Positions 23,175 through 33,562 are shown, counted from the first letter of the stretch. The stretch is 64,000 nucleotides of DNA from UBA7396 sp047637875 (GCA_047637875.1 JBLJBH010000025.1:1-64000); one strand, 5' to 3'. Notes: a model not told the origin generated them from the letters alone. Program-made: numbers and translations.

Positions 23175-23789
23175 ATGAGTATAGAATCTAAAGAAAGTTT
23201 TAAAAATATACCTAGCATAGAAGCTAAAATAAATGCTATTGTCACAGAAATAGAAAACGAATATAAAATCTGAAAGAAAACTTTAGAAAAACTTATAGCT
23301 TTCAAGTTAGAAAAATGAAAAGAGAGTATTTCTAAAGAGACTTGAGAATATAAAAATGCATTAATTTCAGAAATAAAAAAAGAAGCAAATAGTTGAGAAA
23401 TTTTTTCTCAAAATAACGAAATATTATCAGAAGAACAATATCAAGTTTTAGCTGAAAAATTAATTGAAATATCAAAATTAAGAGAACAAACTCAGAGCTG
23501 AATTGAAGAATTAAGAGCAGAATTAATTAAAGATACTTTTAGTGATAATTTTTTTACAAGTCAAACACTTATAACAAAATGATTATATTCTCAAGAAACT
23601 CTACAAAAAATTGATAATCCAAAATGATTTTCAGATAATATGATTTGATTTTGAGTATGAACTATTGAGACTTTTACTGTTATATGAAAATTTAGTTTAG
23701 AAACTTTAAAGTGAATTATAAAATCTCCTTTTGATTTAATTCAACTTGTAAAATGAGATGCAAAATTAGAAACAAATATCAAAATTTAA
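23175..23789 (+). CDS. Hypothetical helical protein
   Basis: A 204-aa, strongly charged helical protein with coiled-coil potential (about 20-130, rich in Lys/Glu) and a weakly hydrophobic Gly-rich stretch NMIGFGVGTIETFTVIG (about 155-172). No known motif. It follows the TPR gene on the same strand after 83 bases and ends in a terminator, so the two may be functionally linked. Confidence 0.75.
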
Positions 23790-23816
23790 AAAAATGTTGC
23801 TTTGCAACATTTTTTT
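23788..23816. terminator. Bidirectional terminator
   Basis: Arms AAAAAAATGTTGC and GCAACATTTTTT around TTT, between convergent genes; overlaps the stop of the M23-SLH gene. Confidence 0.9.
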
Positions 23817-25611
23817 ATTTATTCATATATTTATATAAAATATAAATCATCTCTTCCCTAGTTAATGGTTTATTTGGTTCAAATTTTTCTCAAATATTTT
23901 CAAATAAATTATTATTTACTGCATAATTTACATATTTATAAAACCAATCTAACTCTGAAACATCTTCAAAAGAAATATTAAATTCTTGATTTTCTAAATC
24001 TATTTCTCATAAAGTTAAAATAATTTTTAAAGCTTCAACTCTTGATACATTCCTAAACGGGTAAAATCTTTTATTATCAAGTGAAACTACTTTATTTTCA
24101 ATTCAAGCATTTACATAAGTATTTTCCCAAGTATTTGTTTTTATATCAGAAAAAACTGATTCTAAATCTTTTATAGGTGAAATATTATTTGCTAAAAGCA
24201 TAATTTTTAAAGCTTCTATCCTTGTAATATTATTATTTGGTCTAAAAGTTTTATCTAAAAATCATGAAATAATATTATTTTCTTTAAAATATTTTAATTC
24301 ATTAAAATATTTATAATCATCTTTTATATCAACAAATAATTTTGAGTTTATATCTTCAATAATTATTTGCGAATCGTCAATTTCATTTAAGATTTCTTTT
24401 AAAATTTCAGTTCCAGATAAAGTTTCTTGAGTTTCATTTCAAATATCTTTTAAATCTTTATTATCATTTAAAACTATATCTGGGTCAATAGAACTCAAAA
24501 GTTCAACATCTATTTTTAAAACATCTTCTTTTTTAACAACTTGATTTAAAGAAAAATCTTCATTAAAGTCCAACTCTTCTTGTTTTATAATATCATATTC
24601 TGGATTACTAACAACTATTTCATCTATTTCTTGTGCTGAATTTAAATCTGGTATTTCAACTTTTGGAGTATCTTCTATAATAGGGGTTTCAACTTTTGGT
24701 TCAATATTGATTATTTCTTCTTTTTTAATATCTTGATTTCATCAAGCATATAAAACAAAAGATAAATTATCATTTACAAATTTTAAAGGATTAATTGTAT
24801 ATAACAAAGCTTGTTCTTTTCATAATCCAATATTTACAGCTTCAAAAAATCATACTCAAGCACTTTTCATATCAGCTGTTGTAAATGGCCAAAAAGGACT
24901 ATATGGTGCACTATCAACATCTATTTGAAAATGTAAATGTGGAACTGTTGCAGTTCAAGTTTGTCATACAAGTCCGATTTGTTGTCATTTTTTAATTTTA
25001 GTTCATTTTAAAACATCTATTTTTGATAAATGTGCATATAAACTATAAATTGTTTGAGTTTTAGAAGAAAATAAAATATTTGAATGTTTAATTAAAACAT
25101 AGTTTCAAAATCCAGCAGATTGAAATCAAGTTTGTACAACAACTCAGTTTGCAATATTTAAAACAGGTGTTCATTCTGGAACAACTATATCAATTCAAGG
25201 ATGACTTCCAGAATATTCTTTATAATCAAAATTATATGTTGATAAATATGGTACTGTATAAACTACTTTTTGAGTCATTGCTTCGGCATAATCTTGGCTA
25301 GAAACAGAAAGTGAATCTAAATCTTTTCAAAAAATATTTGGATTATAAACAGGGATTTTTATAAAATATTTTGAATCTATTTCATCAAATTTTTGTCTTC
25401 TTTGTTCGTAAGTAAGTTTTATAGGATTTGGAACGTACTCAATAGGATAAACACTTCCATCAAATTCATCAGATGAAATTCATTTATATTCTAAAATAGA
25501 ACTATAAAAAAAAGAGCTTTGAAATCAAAAAATATATAATAAAGAAAAAATTATACTAAAAATTAGTGAATGAATGTAATATTTTTCTCAAAATGTTTTT
25601 ATATCTTTCAT
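23815..25611 (-). CDS. M23 peptidase with C-terminal SLH domains
   Basis: A 598-aa surface murein hydrolase. A membrane anchor (about 10-28) is followed by a LytM/M23 domain with GSHPGIDIVVPEG (zinc ligands His and Asp, about 133-140) and HLHFQID (about 225-230). A Pro/Glu-rich linker (about 300-390) precedes three S-layer-homology repeats (about 455-598, e.g. NNNITRIEALKIML and NVSRVEALKIIL). SLH domains bind secondary cell-wall polymers, so the enzyme would be held on the wall. UGA is frequent in the M23 domain. Confidence 0.92.
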
Positions 25612-25672
25612 AAATTTTGTTTTTATTTTTTAATATATGACTGATAATATCATATTATTTCAAAAAAAACAA

Positions 25673-25700
25673 AAAAATGACTAATTTTTTAGTCATTTTT
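25673..25700. terminator. Terminator downstream of the SEDS gene
   Basis: Arms AAAAATGACTA (25673-25683) and TAGTCATTTTT (25690-25700); serves the minus-strand SEDS/yggT/rnc cluster. Confidence 0.8.
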
Positions 25701-25715
25701 AAAATATTTTAATTT

Positions 25716-26954
25716 TTAATACAAATTTACCTTTTCACGAGAAAAATTTGAATTACTTCTTTTAAATGCAAATCATGTTTTTGTTTCATCAACATAACGA
25801 GAAATATTAAGTAAAAGACCAAGTCCTAAAGTCAAAGAAAGCAAACTAGAACCTCAATAACTAATAAAAGGCAAAGTCAGTCAAGTAAGTGGGACTATAT
25901 TTAAATTTACTCAAATATTAACACAAGCCTGAACTAAAATCCAAGTAGTTATTCAAAAACTTGCATATTTTGCAAATAAATCAGATGAATAATAAGAAAT
26001 ATAATATCACCTATATCAAATAAATGCGTAAAATCAAAGTAATACAAGTCATCATAAAAATCAAAGTTCCTCAATAATTACAGAAAATATAAAATCTCCT
26101 TGAACTTCTGGTAAATATCAAAATTTTTGTATAGAATTACCAAATCAAAGTCCAGCAAATCATCAACTTCAAATAGCAATAATAGCTTGTTCAGTTTGAT
26201 AATTTATAGTTTTATTTTTTATTTGCTCTTTTTCATCAGTTATAAAGTTGTCTATTCTATCAGTAATATATGATAATTTATTTCTAGTAGTTATATCTGA
26301 TTTATCATATTTTCACATACTATAAACTCACAAAAATAAAACTATTCATAATAATAGAAATGATAATAAATACTTAACTCTAGCTCAAGCAATAAAAAAC
26401 ATCAAAGTCATGATAGGTCATAAAATCATTATTGATCAAAAGTCTGGTTGTAATCACAAAATAATTACCACTAAAAATAAAAGTCAAAAAAATGGAATAA
26501 ATCATTCTTCAAATGATTGTAATTTATCTTTATATTTTTTAAAGTAATAAGCCAAAAATATTACAACACTAAATTTTAAAAATTCTACTGGTTGAATAGA
26601 TGGAAGTCCTGGAATATTTATCCAACCTGTTGCTCAATTTAATGTTTGCCCGAAAAATAAAACATATAACATTAAAATAATATTTCATATTATGAAGTGT
26701 TTAGCATATTTTTCAAAAAAATGATATGGAATTTTTACTAAAAATAACAATAAAAATAAAGAAATAAAAACATGACTTATATTTCTTATAACATAAAAAT
26801 GATTATATGCTTCTTGTATCAATCAAGCTCTTTCCAAAATACTAGTTACTCTAAAACTTCAATAAACTGATACTGAACTAATCATTATCATTCAAAAAAT
26901 TATCAGAGAAAAAACTGCAAAAAATAATTTATAATCAACTTGTTTATTTAACAT
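25716..26954 (-). CDS. ftsW: SEDS-family glycosyltransferase, FtsW-type
   Basis: A 412-aa polytopic protein that polymerises lipid II with a partner class B PBP. It has GWINIPGLPSIQPVEFLKF in the middle and the SEDS C-terminal hallmark PLTGLTLPFISYGGSSL followed by GLLLNISRYVDE. FtsW (division) is favoured over RodA (elongation) by that C-terminal region, but this is a judgement by eye. It shares an operon-like block with yggT and rnc. Confidence 0.88.
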
Positions 26955-26969
26955 ATTTAATATTTTAAT

Positions 26970-27266
26970 TTATAACATCGAACTATATAATTGTATCATT
27001 TTTGATATTTCTGGGAAAAATCAAATAAGTAATATTTTCAGAAAATAAATTCAAAAAATAACAATTATTGGTGTAAAATCTATTGGTCAAATTGTAGTTG
27101 AAATTATGCTTTTTACATAGTTATACATAGGATCAATTATGCTTGCCAAAAATTGTGGTCTTAAATTTAATCAAAAAATCATAAGCCAAGACAAAATTAC
27201 ATCTACAAAAACAAGTAATGATAATATGTCTAAAAATATATAAAGTCCAAAAATTATATTTATCAT
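26970..27266 (-). CDS. yggT: YggT-family membrane protein
   Basis: A 98-aa protein with two membrane segments separated by LRPQFLASIIDPMYNYVKSI and GPIDFTPIIVIFGIYFL, the YggT family pattern. Its role is unknown; family members sit near division genes, as here beside the SEDS gene. It starts 4 bases beyond the rnc stop, so the genes are co-transcribed. UGA codes Gly before PIDFTP. Confidence 0.85.
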
Positions 27267-27270
27267 AGTT

Positions 27271-28011
27271 TTATTTTAATTTAATATTTTCTTTATTTAA
27301 AAAAGCATCTTTTGCTGCATCTTCTTGAGATTTTTTCTTACTTGAACCATTTCAAGTTCATATCAAAACTTCATGCAAAAAGACTCCTGACACATAATTT
27401 TTATTATGGTCTGCTCAAGTTTCCTCAAGTACATTGTATTCTGGAGTTATTAGAAAAACTCTTTGAGTGTATTCTTGTAAAAGTGACTTATAATCTTTTA
27501 AATTATCAGAATTTATAATTGCTTCTAAATTTGAATAAATATTTTCTAAAATAAATTTTTTCGCTTCTTCATATCATAAATCCAAATACAAAGCTCAAAT
27601 AAAAGCTTCAACTGAATTTGCTAGTAAATAATCATTATTTCTTCATCCACCAAGTTCTTCTCATTTTCAAAGTATTAATTGTTCTTGAAATCAAAGTTTT
27701 TTTGCTACATCAGCGAGATGTTTTCACTTTACAATTGAGCTTCTATAATCAGTAAGTTCCCCCTCTGGTTTATCTTTATAATCTTCAAACAATTGTGAAG
27801 TTATTACAAGTTCTAAAACTGCATCTCATAAAAATTCAAGTCTTTCATTGTGTTCTGCAGATAAATCAGGTTTTTCATTTACTAAAGATCTATGAACAAA
27901 AGCAAGTAAATAACTATTATAAGAATTTGGAATAATATCTAGTTTTTCAAGTAATTTAATTATTTTATTTATATAAATTTCATTTTCAAAAAGTTTTTTT
28001 GTTGGAACCAT
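27271..28011 (-). CDS. rnc: Ribonuclease III
   Basis: A 246-aa double-strand RNA endonuclease. The catalytic signature HNERLEFLGDAVLEL (about 54-68) is complete, with the second acidic site in ANSVEAFIGALYLD. A C-terminal double-stranded RNA-binding domain ends in GNGSSKKKSQEDAAKDAF. It processes rRNA and structured RNAs. Start MVPTKKLF has no alternative nearby. Followed closely by yggT. Confidence 0.95.
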
Positions 28012-28058
28012 AATTTCTCTTTATTTATTAATCAGTTTTATTTATATTGATTTTTACA

Positions 28059-28099
28059 AAAAAATAAAGTAATTTTTTAGAAAAATTACTTTATTTTTT
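28059..28099. terminator. Terminator downstream of nusB
   Basis: Near-perfect 19-bp arms built on AAATAAAGTAATTTTT and its complement with a TAG loop; overlaps the nusB stop. Confidence 0.85.
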
Positions 28100-28567
28100 G
28101 AAAATGAGTTTTTGATTTGAATTTTTATCAAATTTATTAAATTCTTCATTTAAAATATCTAAATCATTTAATATTTTATTTAAAACTCCATTTACCATTT
28201 TTCTACCTGAATCATCTCAGTAAACTTTTGATATTTCAACTGCTTCATTTATAGAAACTTTTGTTGGAATTTCTTCAGTAAAAATAATCATTTCAGTAAC
28301 TCAAATAAAAATAGGTATAACATAAGATAAATCCATATTTTCTATATCAAATCTTGGAGCATATTTTTTAATTATTGATACCAAAAAAGATTGATTTTCT
28401 ATAATTAAATCATACATAGTTTTTAAATATTCTTCATCTAATTCAGAGTCAAAAACTCCAGAAAAAAAAGATTCTTTAAAACTTAATTCTTCTACTTTTG
28501 AAAAAGTTGAAGCATATAACATTTGATATAAAAATTTTCTAGTTCTAGCACGAGAATAGTTTGACAT
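28091..28567 (-). CDS. nusB: Transcription antitermination factor NusB
   Basis: A 158-aa all-helical protein. The N-terminal SRARTRKFLYQMLYAS is the NusB RNA-binding start, and the C-terminal VSINEAVEISKVYGDDSGRKMVNGVLNKI contains the family-conserved EAVEI, GRKMVNGVLN region. NusB binds boxA with S10 to prevent rho-dependent arrest on rRNA operons. Located just downstream of rpmF, separated by a terminator. Confidence 0.94.
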
Positions 28568-28600
28568 AAAAGAAAATTAAAAATTATAATTAATTGATAC

Positions 28601-28633
28601 TAAAATCGGTCTTTAAAATAAAGACCGATTTTA
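28601..28633. terminator. Terminator of rpmF
   Basis: Arms TAAAATCGGTCTTTA and its complement (28601-28615 and 28619-28633). Confidence 0.88.
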
Positions 28634-28644
28634 TAAATATGTAA

Positions 28645-28869
28645 TTATATTCTAGTTACACTTTTCTTTTTAGATTTAACTTTGTAAACTTGTCTACCTT
28701 TATAAGTTCCATCAAGTCTAGCAAAATGAGCTAAACCTACTGCTTCTCCAGTTTCACTAAATTGTAATTGAACTCTGTTTAAAAGTTTTTTTGCTTTTAA
28801 TTTTATCCAGTTTGTAGTTCTTCTTTTTGTTCTGGTTTTAGAAGTCTTTTTCTTAGGAGTAATTGTCAT
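28645..28869 (-). CDS. rpmF: Ribosomal protein bL32
   Basis: A 74-aa protein of the 50S subunit. The start MTITPKKKTSKTRTKRR and the YKGRQVYKVK near the end match bL32. The four zinc-binding Cys of canonical bL32 are absent, so this is a zinc-free form. All four glycines use GGN, as expected for a highly expressed gene avoiding UGA. It has its own terminator. Confidence 0.85.
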   Translation of the reverse strand: MTITPKKKTSKTRTKRRTTNWIKLKAKKLLNRVQLQFSETGEAVGLAHFARLDGTYKGRQVYKVKSKKKSVTRI

Positions 28870-28948
28870 TTTAAAAACATTAATAAAATAAATACTGGAG
28901 AATTATATCGTTTTTAAAAATAAATCAAGTTTTTTTCTATTCAATTTT

Positions 28949-29089
28949 TTAAACAATTCCATTAACTCTGTTTTTTATACTTTCTACCTCATCATCTGTA
29001 GCATGATTTTGTAGAATCTCATGTAAATCTTGTTCTAAATCCAAAGAACTTACATGAGCATCAATCCTTGCTTTTTGTATATTTACCAT
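28949..29089 (-). CDS. Small hypothetical protein
   Basis: A 46-aa acidic, helical protein (MVNIQKARIDAHVSSLDLEQ, then DDEVESIKNRVNGIV). No motif recognised. It contains no UGA codon. It lies between the frameshifted Fic gene and rpmF on the same strand. Size and acidity would fit an antitoxin-like partner, but nothing else supports that. A weak palindrome (CTAACGGCCATTAG, near 29118-29131) lies upstream. Confidence 0.5.
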   Translation of the reverse strand: MVNIQKARIDAHVSSLDLEQDLHEILQNHATDDEVESIKNRVNGIV

Positions 29090-29169
29090 AAAAATTATAA
29101 ATAAAAAAATAAAAACACTAACGGCCATTAGTTAAATGGATTATGCTATACTTTTTTACTCAAATCAAG

Positions 29170-29194
29170 TTAAAATTTGAAATATTGTTAAAAA
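29170..29194 (+). repeat. 25-bp direct repeat, left boundary of accessory island
   Basis: TTAAAATTTGAAATATTG followed by TTAAAAA is identical to 36618-36642 in the same orientation, flanking a 7.4-kb accessory region. Confidence 0.7.
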
Positions 29195-29211
29195 GTTTTA
29201 GTAGTATTATT

Positions 29212-29903
29212 TTATTTATATTTCTCTATAAACTCATACATATATTTCACATCTCTACTCTCATAGACTTTATCCAGCACTTTATAAAATCATATCTCAT
29301 CTTTTTGTTTTAATTCTCAAAGATATAATGGAGAAAACATTTTTTAATAAGTAAAAAATCAGTCAAAATATAAGCAAGTCTTCCATTTCCATCTCAAAAA
29401 GGATGAACAATAAAAAAGTCAGCTAAAAAAAGTAATATGTCATCTAATGAAAAGAAAGAATTATTTAATTTTTCAATTCTATCAAAAAGAGTTTTTGTAA
29501 CTTGTTGAAAAGGAATATAAATATTTTTATTTTCATTAGTTTTTGAATACAGATTTATCTTTCTATATTCTCAAGGAACCATTTGTACAAATTCATTTCC
29601 ATTTATATCACGAGCTTTTTGTATAAATCATGTTGGAAAAAGATTTTTATGAAGATTTTTTATGAAATCAACTTCTAATTTTTTGAAACTTTTATCAAGA
29701 AAATATTTTTGTAAATATTGAATAATTCTATTTGTATCAGTAACATAACCATTCAATATCAATTGATGTTTTTCTTGAGGAGCTCTATAAAATGCTGTTT
29801 TTAAATAATGAAGTGTATTGTGATATACGATTTTTTTTATTTCATAATCTACAAGTTCTTTTGAGATATTTATGAAGTTATCTTGTATTAATTTATCATA
29901 CAT
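29212..29903 (-). pseudogene. Fic-domain protein with a frameshift
   Basis: A Fic (AMPylase-type) protein. Read from 29903 it encodes an N-terminal helical part and an intact catalytic motif HPFGDGNGRLAYI, then runs out of frame at an A6 tract (minus strand, about 29341-29346) and stops at 29310 after 197 aa. One base shift restores a convincing C terminus (KVYESRDVKYMYEFIEKYK, stop at 29212). It is either a mutated gene, a sequencing error or slippage at the A tract. It starts 1 base after the methyltransferase gene. The intact paralogue at 30656 ends in the similar KYMYEFIDK. Confidence 0.82.
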
Positions 29904-29904
29904 A

Positions 29905-30567
29905 TTATTTTTTTATTGCAGTTATTCAAATAAATACTGGGATTGGATATAAAACTTTGAACATATAATCTTCTGTGAAATCAATCAAATTAAAATGGTT
30001 TAAAAAAGTTTTTGATAATATTTCTCAAAAAGTATGTCAATAATAGGATATTTCTGTTTGGGTAGAAAATAATTTAGTAACTATAGTTTCTTTAATTGGG
30101 TATTTTTCTTTTTTTCTAGTAAAATCATTTATAGGATGATTTTGAATAAATACAAAAATTCATCATTTTTTTAAACATCTACTTACCTCACTATATACAT
30201 TCTCAAAATCCATTAAATAACTAAAAGAATATTTAGCAAAAACTATATCAAAAACATTATCTTCAAATGGTAAATTCTCAAAATTTCATACAATCAAGTT
30301 ATTTCCTAAACTAAAATTATTTTTTCATTTATTGATCATAACTTCTGATGCATCTATTCATACATAATCATTCTTATATTTTTGCTGAAAATAATTTATA
30401 TCATGTCCATCTCAACATCATAAATCAAGTATTTTTTTTCATTCAAATTGACTAATAATATTTTCTATATATTTTAAAGGTAAATCTCCAGTTTCACTAA
30501 AAAATTTTTTTTGTCACTCAACATAAGAATTTCATATATTATCATACTGTTTAGTTAAATCTTGCAT
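29905..30567 (-). CDS. Class I SAM-dependent methyltransferase
   Basis: A 220-aa methyltransferase of the Methyltransf_11 type. SAM motif I is KILDLGCGDGHDINYF, with GIDASEVMI (motif II), GNFENLPFEDNVFDIVF (motif IV region) and LKKGGIFVFIQNHP. The substrate is unknown; the fold suits small-molecule or ubiquinone/tRNA-like methylation. It forms a tight pair with the downstream Fic gene (1-base gap). Glycines are largely UGA. Confidence 0.88.
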
Positions 30568-30570
30568 AAT

Positions 30571-30611
30571 AAAAAGCTATAAAATAAATTAAAATTATTT
30601 TATAGCTTTTT
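30571..30611. terminator. Terminator of the second Fic gene
   Basis: 17-bp perfect arms AAAAAGCTATAAAATAA and complement (30571-30587, 30595-30611). Confidence 0.88.
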
Positions 30612-30624
30612 GTAATTTATCAAA

Positions 30625-30670
30625 ATCTATTTTCTATAAATTTTAACATAATCAATTATATCGTTCCACC
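30625..30670 (-). repeat. Remnant of a prepilin-LamG gene 3' end
   Basis: On the minus strand this stretch encodes WNDIIDYVKIYRK then UAG, nearly identical to WNDIIDYVKIYKK at the end of the prepilin-FecR-LamG gene (34127). It is read in a different frame from the Fic gene whose 3' end it overlaps. This marks a past recombination or deletion junction. Confidence 0.7.
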
Positions 30671-31366
30671 CATTTTATCAATAAATTCATACATATATTT
30701 TGGATTTCTTTGATCTCTCACTAAAAAAATAGTTCTATCTCAAGCTAATTTATCCTTTCAAACAATTGTTTTTAATCAAATTCATGAAAATCATAATTTT
30801 TCTAAATATAAATCTAATAAAATTCCAGCAATTCTTCCATTTCAATCTGAAAATGGATGAATTGAAATAAAATCAAAAATTAATAAAAATACTAAATCTT
30901 TTTTCTTGTTTATATCATTATTTTCATAATATTCTTTATTAAAATTTTCTATTAATAAATTCATTTCTCTTTCCACAAATTCAACTTTTGTATATTGATC
31001 TTTTTCTATACTCCATCAAGGTAAGTCAGAAAAAAACTTAGTTTTATCATCAGTTTTTGCAAAATTATCTATTTTTTTGTATTCTCAAGGTATCATCCAG
31101 ATTATTTCTTTTCAATTTTCAGAGATTCATTTTTGAATAAAATTTTCAGGATAAAATTTTTTATGAAGTCATTTTATAAAATCCTCACTTAATAAAAACC
31201 CTTCCTCAAAAAATCATGAATTCAAAATATATTTAGCAATCCTTTCTATATCACTATTATAGGCATCTATCGCTATTTGTTTTTTATTTTCTGGGATTTT
31301 AGGAAGATGTTTTTCCAAATAAATATCTGTTGTTAATTGTATTGATTTTTTTATTTTATCCAGCAT
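30656..31366 (-). CDS. Fic-domain protein
   Basis: A 236-aa, apparently intact Fic protein. The catalytic motif HPFSDGNGRIAGIL (Gly as UGA and GGA) is complete, preceded by a helical N-terminal segment and the flap-like GEYKKIDN. Fic enzymes transfer AMP or other phosphate-containing groups to target proteins, and some act as toxins. No inhibitory helix motif (S/T)xxxE(G/N) stands out. The last residues (MGGTI) are read from the recombined remnant, so the original C terminus may have been replaced. Confidence 0.88.
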
Positions 31367-31478
31367 AAATATCTAATTGATAATTAATAAATATAAAATT
31401 CTCCAAAATCTTAACTCTTTTTCTTGCAAAGTCAAAGTAGATATGCTAAAATACTAGAAATAAAAATAAATTAATCTT

Positions 31479-31712
31479 ATGTCAGAAAAACTTCAAAAAC
31501 TATATGAAGACAATAATTCTGTTAAAACTGAAATTCAACAAGAGGAGGTTGAAAGTTTTTGAATTACTAGAGAAACTGCTTTAACTAGATTAAAATTTAT
31601 AGAGAAAAGAAATAATTCAAGAGAATATCAAATTTCAAATATGAAAGATTTACTTTCAAATAATCCTAATAAAAAAGAATTCTTCAAACTAAAATGAGAT
31701 TATTATCTATAA
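31479..31712 (+). CDS. Hypothetical protein, probable N-terminal part of an interrupted gene
   Basis: A 77-aa ORF (MSEKLQKLYEDNNSVKTEIQ) ending at UAA. The next ORF continues in the same frame 15 bases later. Its end (LLSNNPNKKEFFKLKGDYYL) resembles LLKQNPNKNTFYELDENYYT in the following ORF, where the aligned codon is UCA. The UAA is thus a plausible single-base nonsense change in one longer gene. It has helix-turn-helix-like content (EVESFGITRETALTRLKFI). Function unknown. Confidence 0.65.
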
Positions 31713-31727
31713 AATCCTATAAATGCG

Positions 31728-32144
31728 ATGAGAGATGTTTCTGATATTATTTTACTTCAAGTTGTTCTAAGAAGTGAATTAGAAAAAATTGTGAGTGATT
31801 TTGAGAAACAAGAAAAAGAATCAAAAAATATTGAAAAATTATTAAAACAAAATCCAAATAAAAATACATTTTATGAACTTGATGAAAATTATTATACATC
31901 AAATCCCTCAAGAGTTCCTTGAGAGAATATTTCAAAAATTTTAAGAGTAAAAGAAGTTTCAAGAATTGATTTAGAAGCAAAAATCAGGCAATCTGTTGAA
32001 TGAGCTTCTTTATGAGGACTAGAAAAATATTTATTTAGTGATAATACTATTTCTTGATTTAAAGAATCAAGTATTGAATGATTAAAATGACCTTTAGCAC
32101 TAACAGCTTGATGAATTGATGGAATGCTTGATTATATTCAGTAA
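31728..32144 (+). CDS. Hypothetical protein, possibly the continuation of the preceding ORF
   Basis: A 138-aa protein of unknown function. It starts MRDVSDIILLQVVLRSELEK and includes a coiled-coil stretch (KIVSDFEKQEKESKNIEKLL), then IDLEAKIRQSVEGASLGGLEKY. It is in frame with the ORF at 31479 across one UAA, and both contain a related PNKxxF..YY motif, suggesting internal duplication. UGA is used as Gly. Followed after 18 bases by a co-directional gene. Confidence 0.65.
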
Positions 32145-32162
32145 AGTATTGATTTGGTTATT

Positions 32163-33002
32163 ATGCCTGATAAGATAGCTCAGAATATAAAAGATTTTAT
32201 AATTATTTTTTGAAATAATTTTTCAGACACCATTAATGAACTTTGATCTTCTTTTGAAAGTGAAAGTGATTACAAATATGTTTCTGGATATATTATTTGA
32301 ATTATTGTTAGTTTTTTAGCTTTTCCTTCAAAATATTGAATACTTAATTTACCAAAATTTATTTTAAATTGATTAAAATTATCATGAAACTTTTCAAATA
32401 AAGTTTTAAACAATGTAGAATGATTTTTAAATTCAAGTTTTAATAAAATTGTTGATAGTGTTTCAAAAAAAATTCCTAAAACTGGTGATGTTATAAACAA
32501 AGTAGTAGAGACTTGAAAACAGACTAGAGACTTAAGTGATAATTCTAATACTTTAAGAAAAGCTATTCAAAGACAATCTGAAGAACTTGCTAAGTCTCGT
32601 CAAGCTTTACAAATAGTAAATAATTCTTTAAAGTTAGCCAATATTTTTTGAGATAATATCACTTGAGTAATGAGTCAAAAATTATCAACTGATATTGCTA
32701 TGACAGCTTACAAAGAAGCTGTCTTAAAGTGAAATTGATTTAAAAGTACTGATATTGATGTCTTAATAAGAGATACTGAATGAGAAGTAAAATACAATCT
32801 TATCAGAGTTAAAGAAAGACTTCTTGAGGTTGAAAAAATTATGAAAGATGAGGTTTTGCCTGTTTGGAATGAATGAAGAAATTTAAGATTATTAAATTTA
32901 GTAAAATATGATAATTTTACTAAATCTATAGAAAATAACTTGAATAAATATGATAAATTATCTCAAATAATTTTTAAAAATTTTATCTTAAAAAAGACTT
33001 AG
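32163..33002 (+). CDS. Hypothetical membrane-associated protein
   Basis: A 279-aa protein with one hydrophobic segment (about 45-62, GYIIGIIVSFLAFPSKYGI) and a long helical remainder. The middle part (DLSDNSNTLRKAIQRQSEEL) is coiled-coil-like, and the C terminus is charged. No known domain recognised. Third gene of an apparent operon; its 3' end overlaps the convergent gene by 20 bases. The context of unknown genes beside Fic suggests an accessory or defence/effector module, which is inference. Confidence 0.7.
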
Positions 33003-33507
33003 GTAAATAATATATATATATAAACATATTAAAAACTTTTTCTCATTGTATGAATATTTTATTTTCTTTTTCATCAAATAATTCAAATTGCCCTTTAGAA
33101 TTTTTTCTAATATATCAAGTTTTAAACTTTTTTCATAATAAATTAGCCAAGTCATCATCAAAGTTGTAATTTGATATATCAAATATTGTTTTTCATTCTT
33201 CATTTAAATATGATAATAATTTTCAATCTGTAGAATATAATAAAAATATATTACTATTTGTTATTTCCTTAATTGCCTGTTTTTGTTCATCATAATTATC
33301 TCATAACTGCATAACTCTTATTTGTGATATTTCAAAAAAACATTTTTGCTCTGGATATTTTGCTATAAGTTTTTTTCTTAAATCTTCTATTAAAACTTCT
33401 TCTTTTAATTTTTGTCTTTCTTCTTTTGCCCAACTAAAAGTATCTGCTATTTCTGGCTTTAGTTTTGGTTTTTCACAAGATGTTTTTGTTTCAACTTTAT
33501 TTCACAT
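32983..33507 (-). CDS. Hypothetical protein
   Basis: A 174-aa soluble protein with a charged helical N-terminal half (FSWAKEERQKLKEEVLIEDL) and a beta-rich C-terminal half containing GKKFKTGYIRKNSKGQFELF. The start codon is followed at once by UGA (Gly2). The second residue and the lack of any stronger upstream start make the exact start uncertain. No family recognised. Convergent with the operon at 31479-33002. Confidence 0.68.
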
Positions 33508-33562
33508 AAATTAAAATTAATTATATTTTTATTATTCTATCATACTTTTACTCAAAATACAA

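Noticed and set aside
28949..29089. Small ORF as a Fic antitoxin
   Set aside because: It lacks a (S/T)xxxE(G/N) inhibitory motif and is downstream of a broken Fic gene; kept only as a hypothetical gene.
31747..32500. Minus-strand ORFs within the 31.5-33 kb operon
   Set aside because: They are shadows of the plus-strand genes, which have consistent UGA-Gly frames and close spacing.
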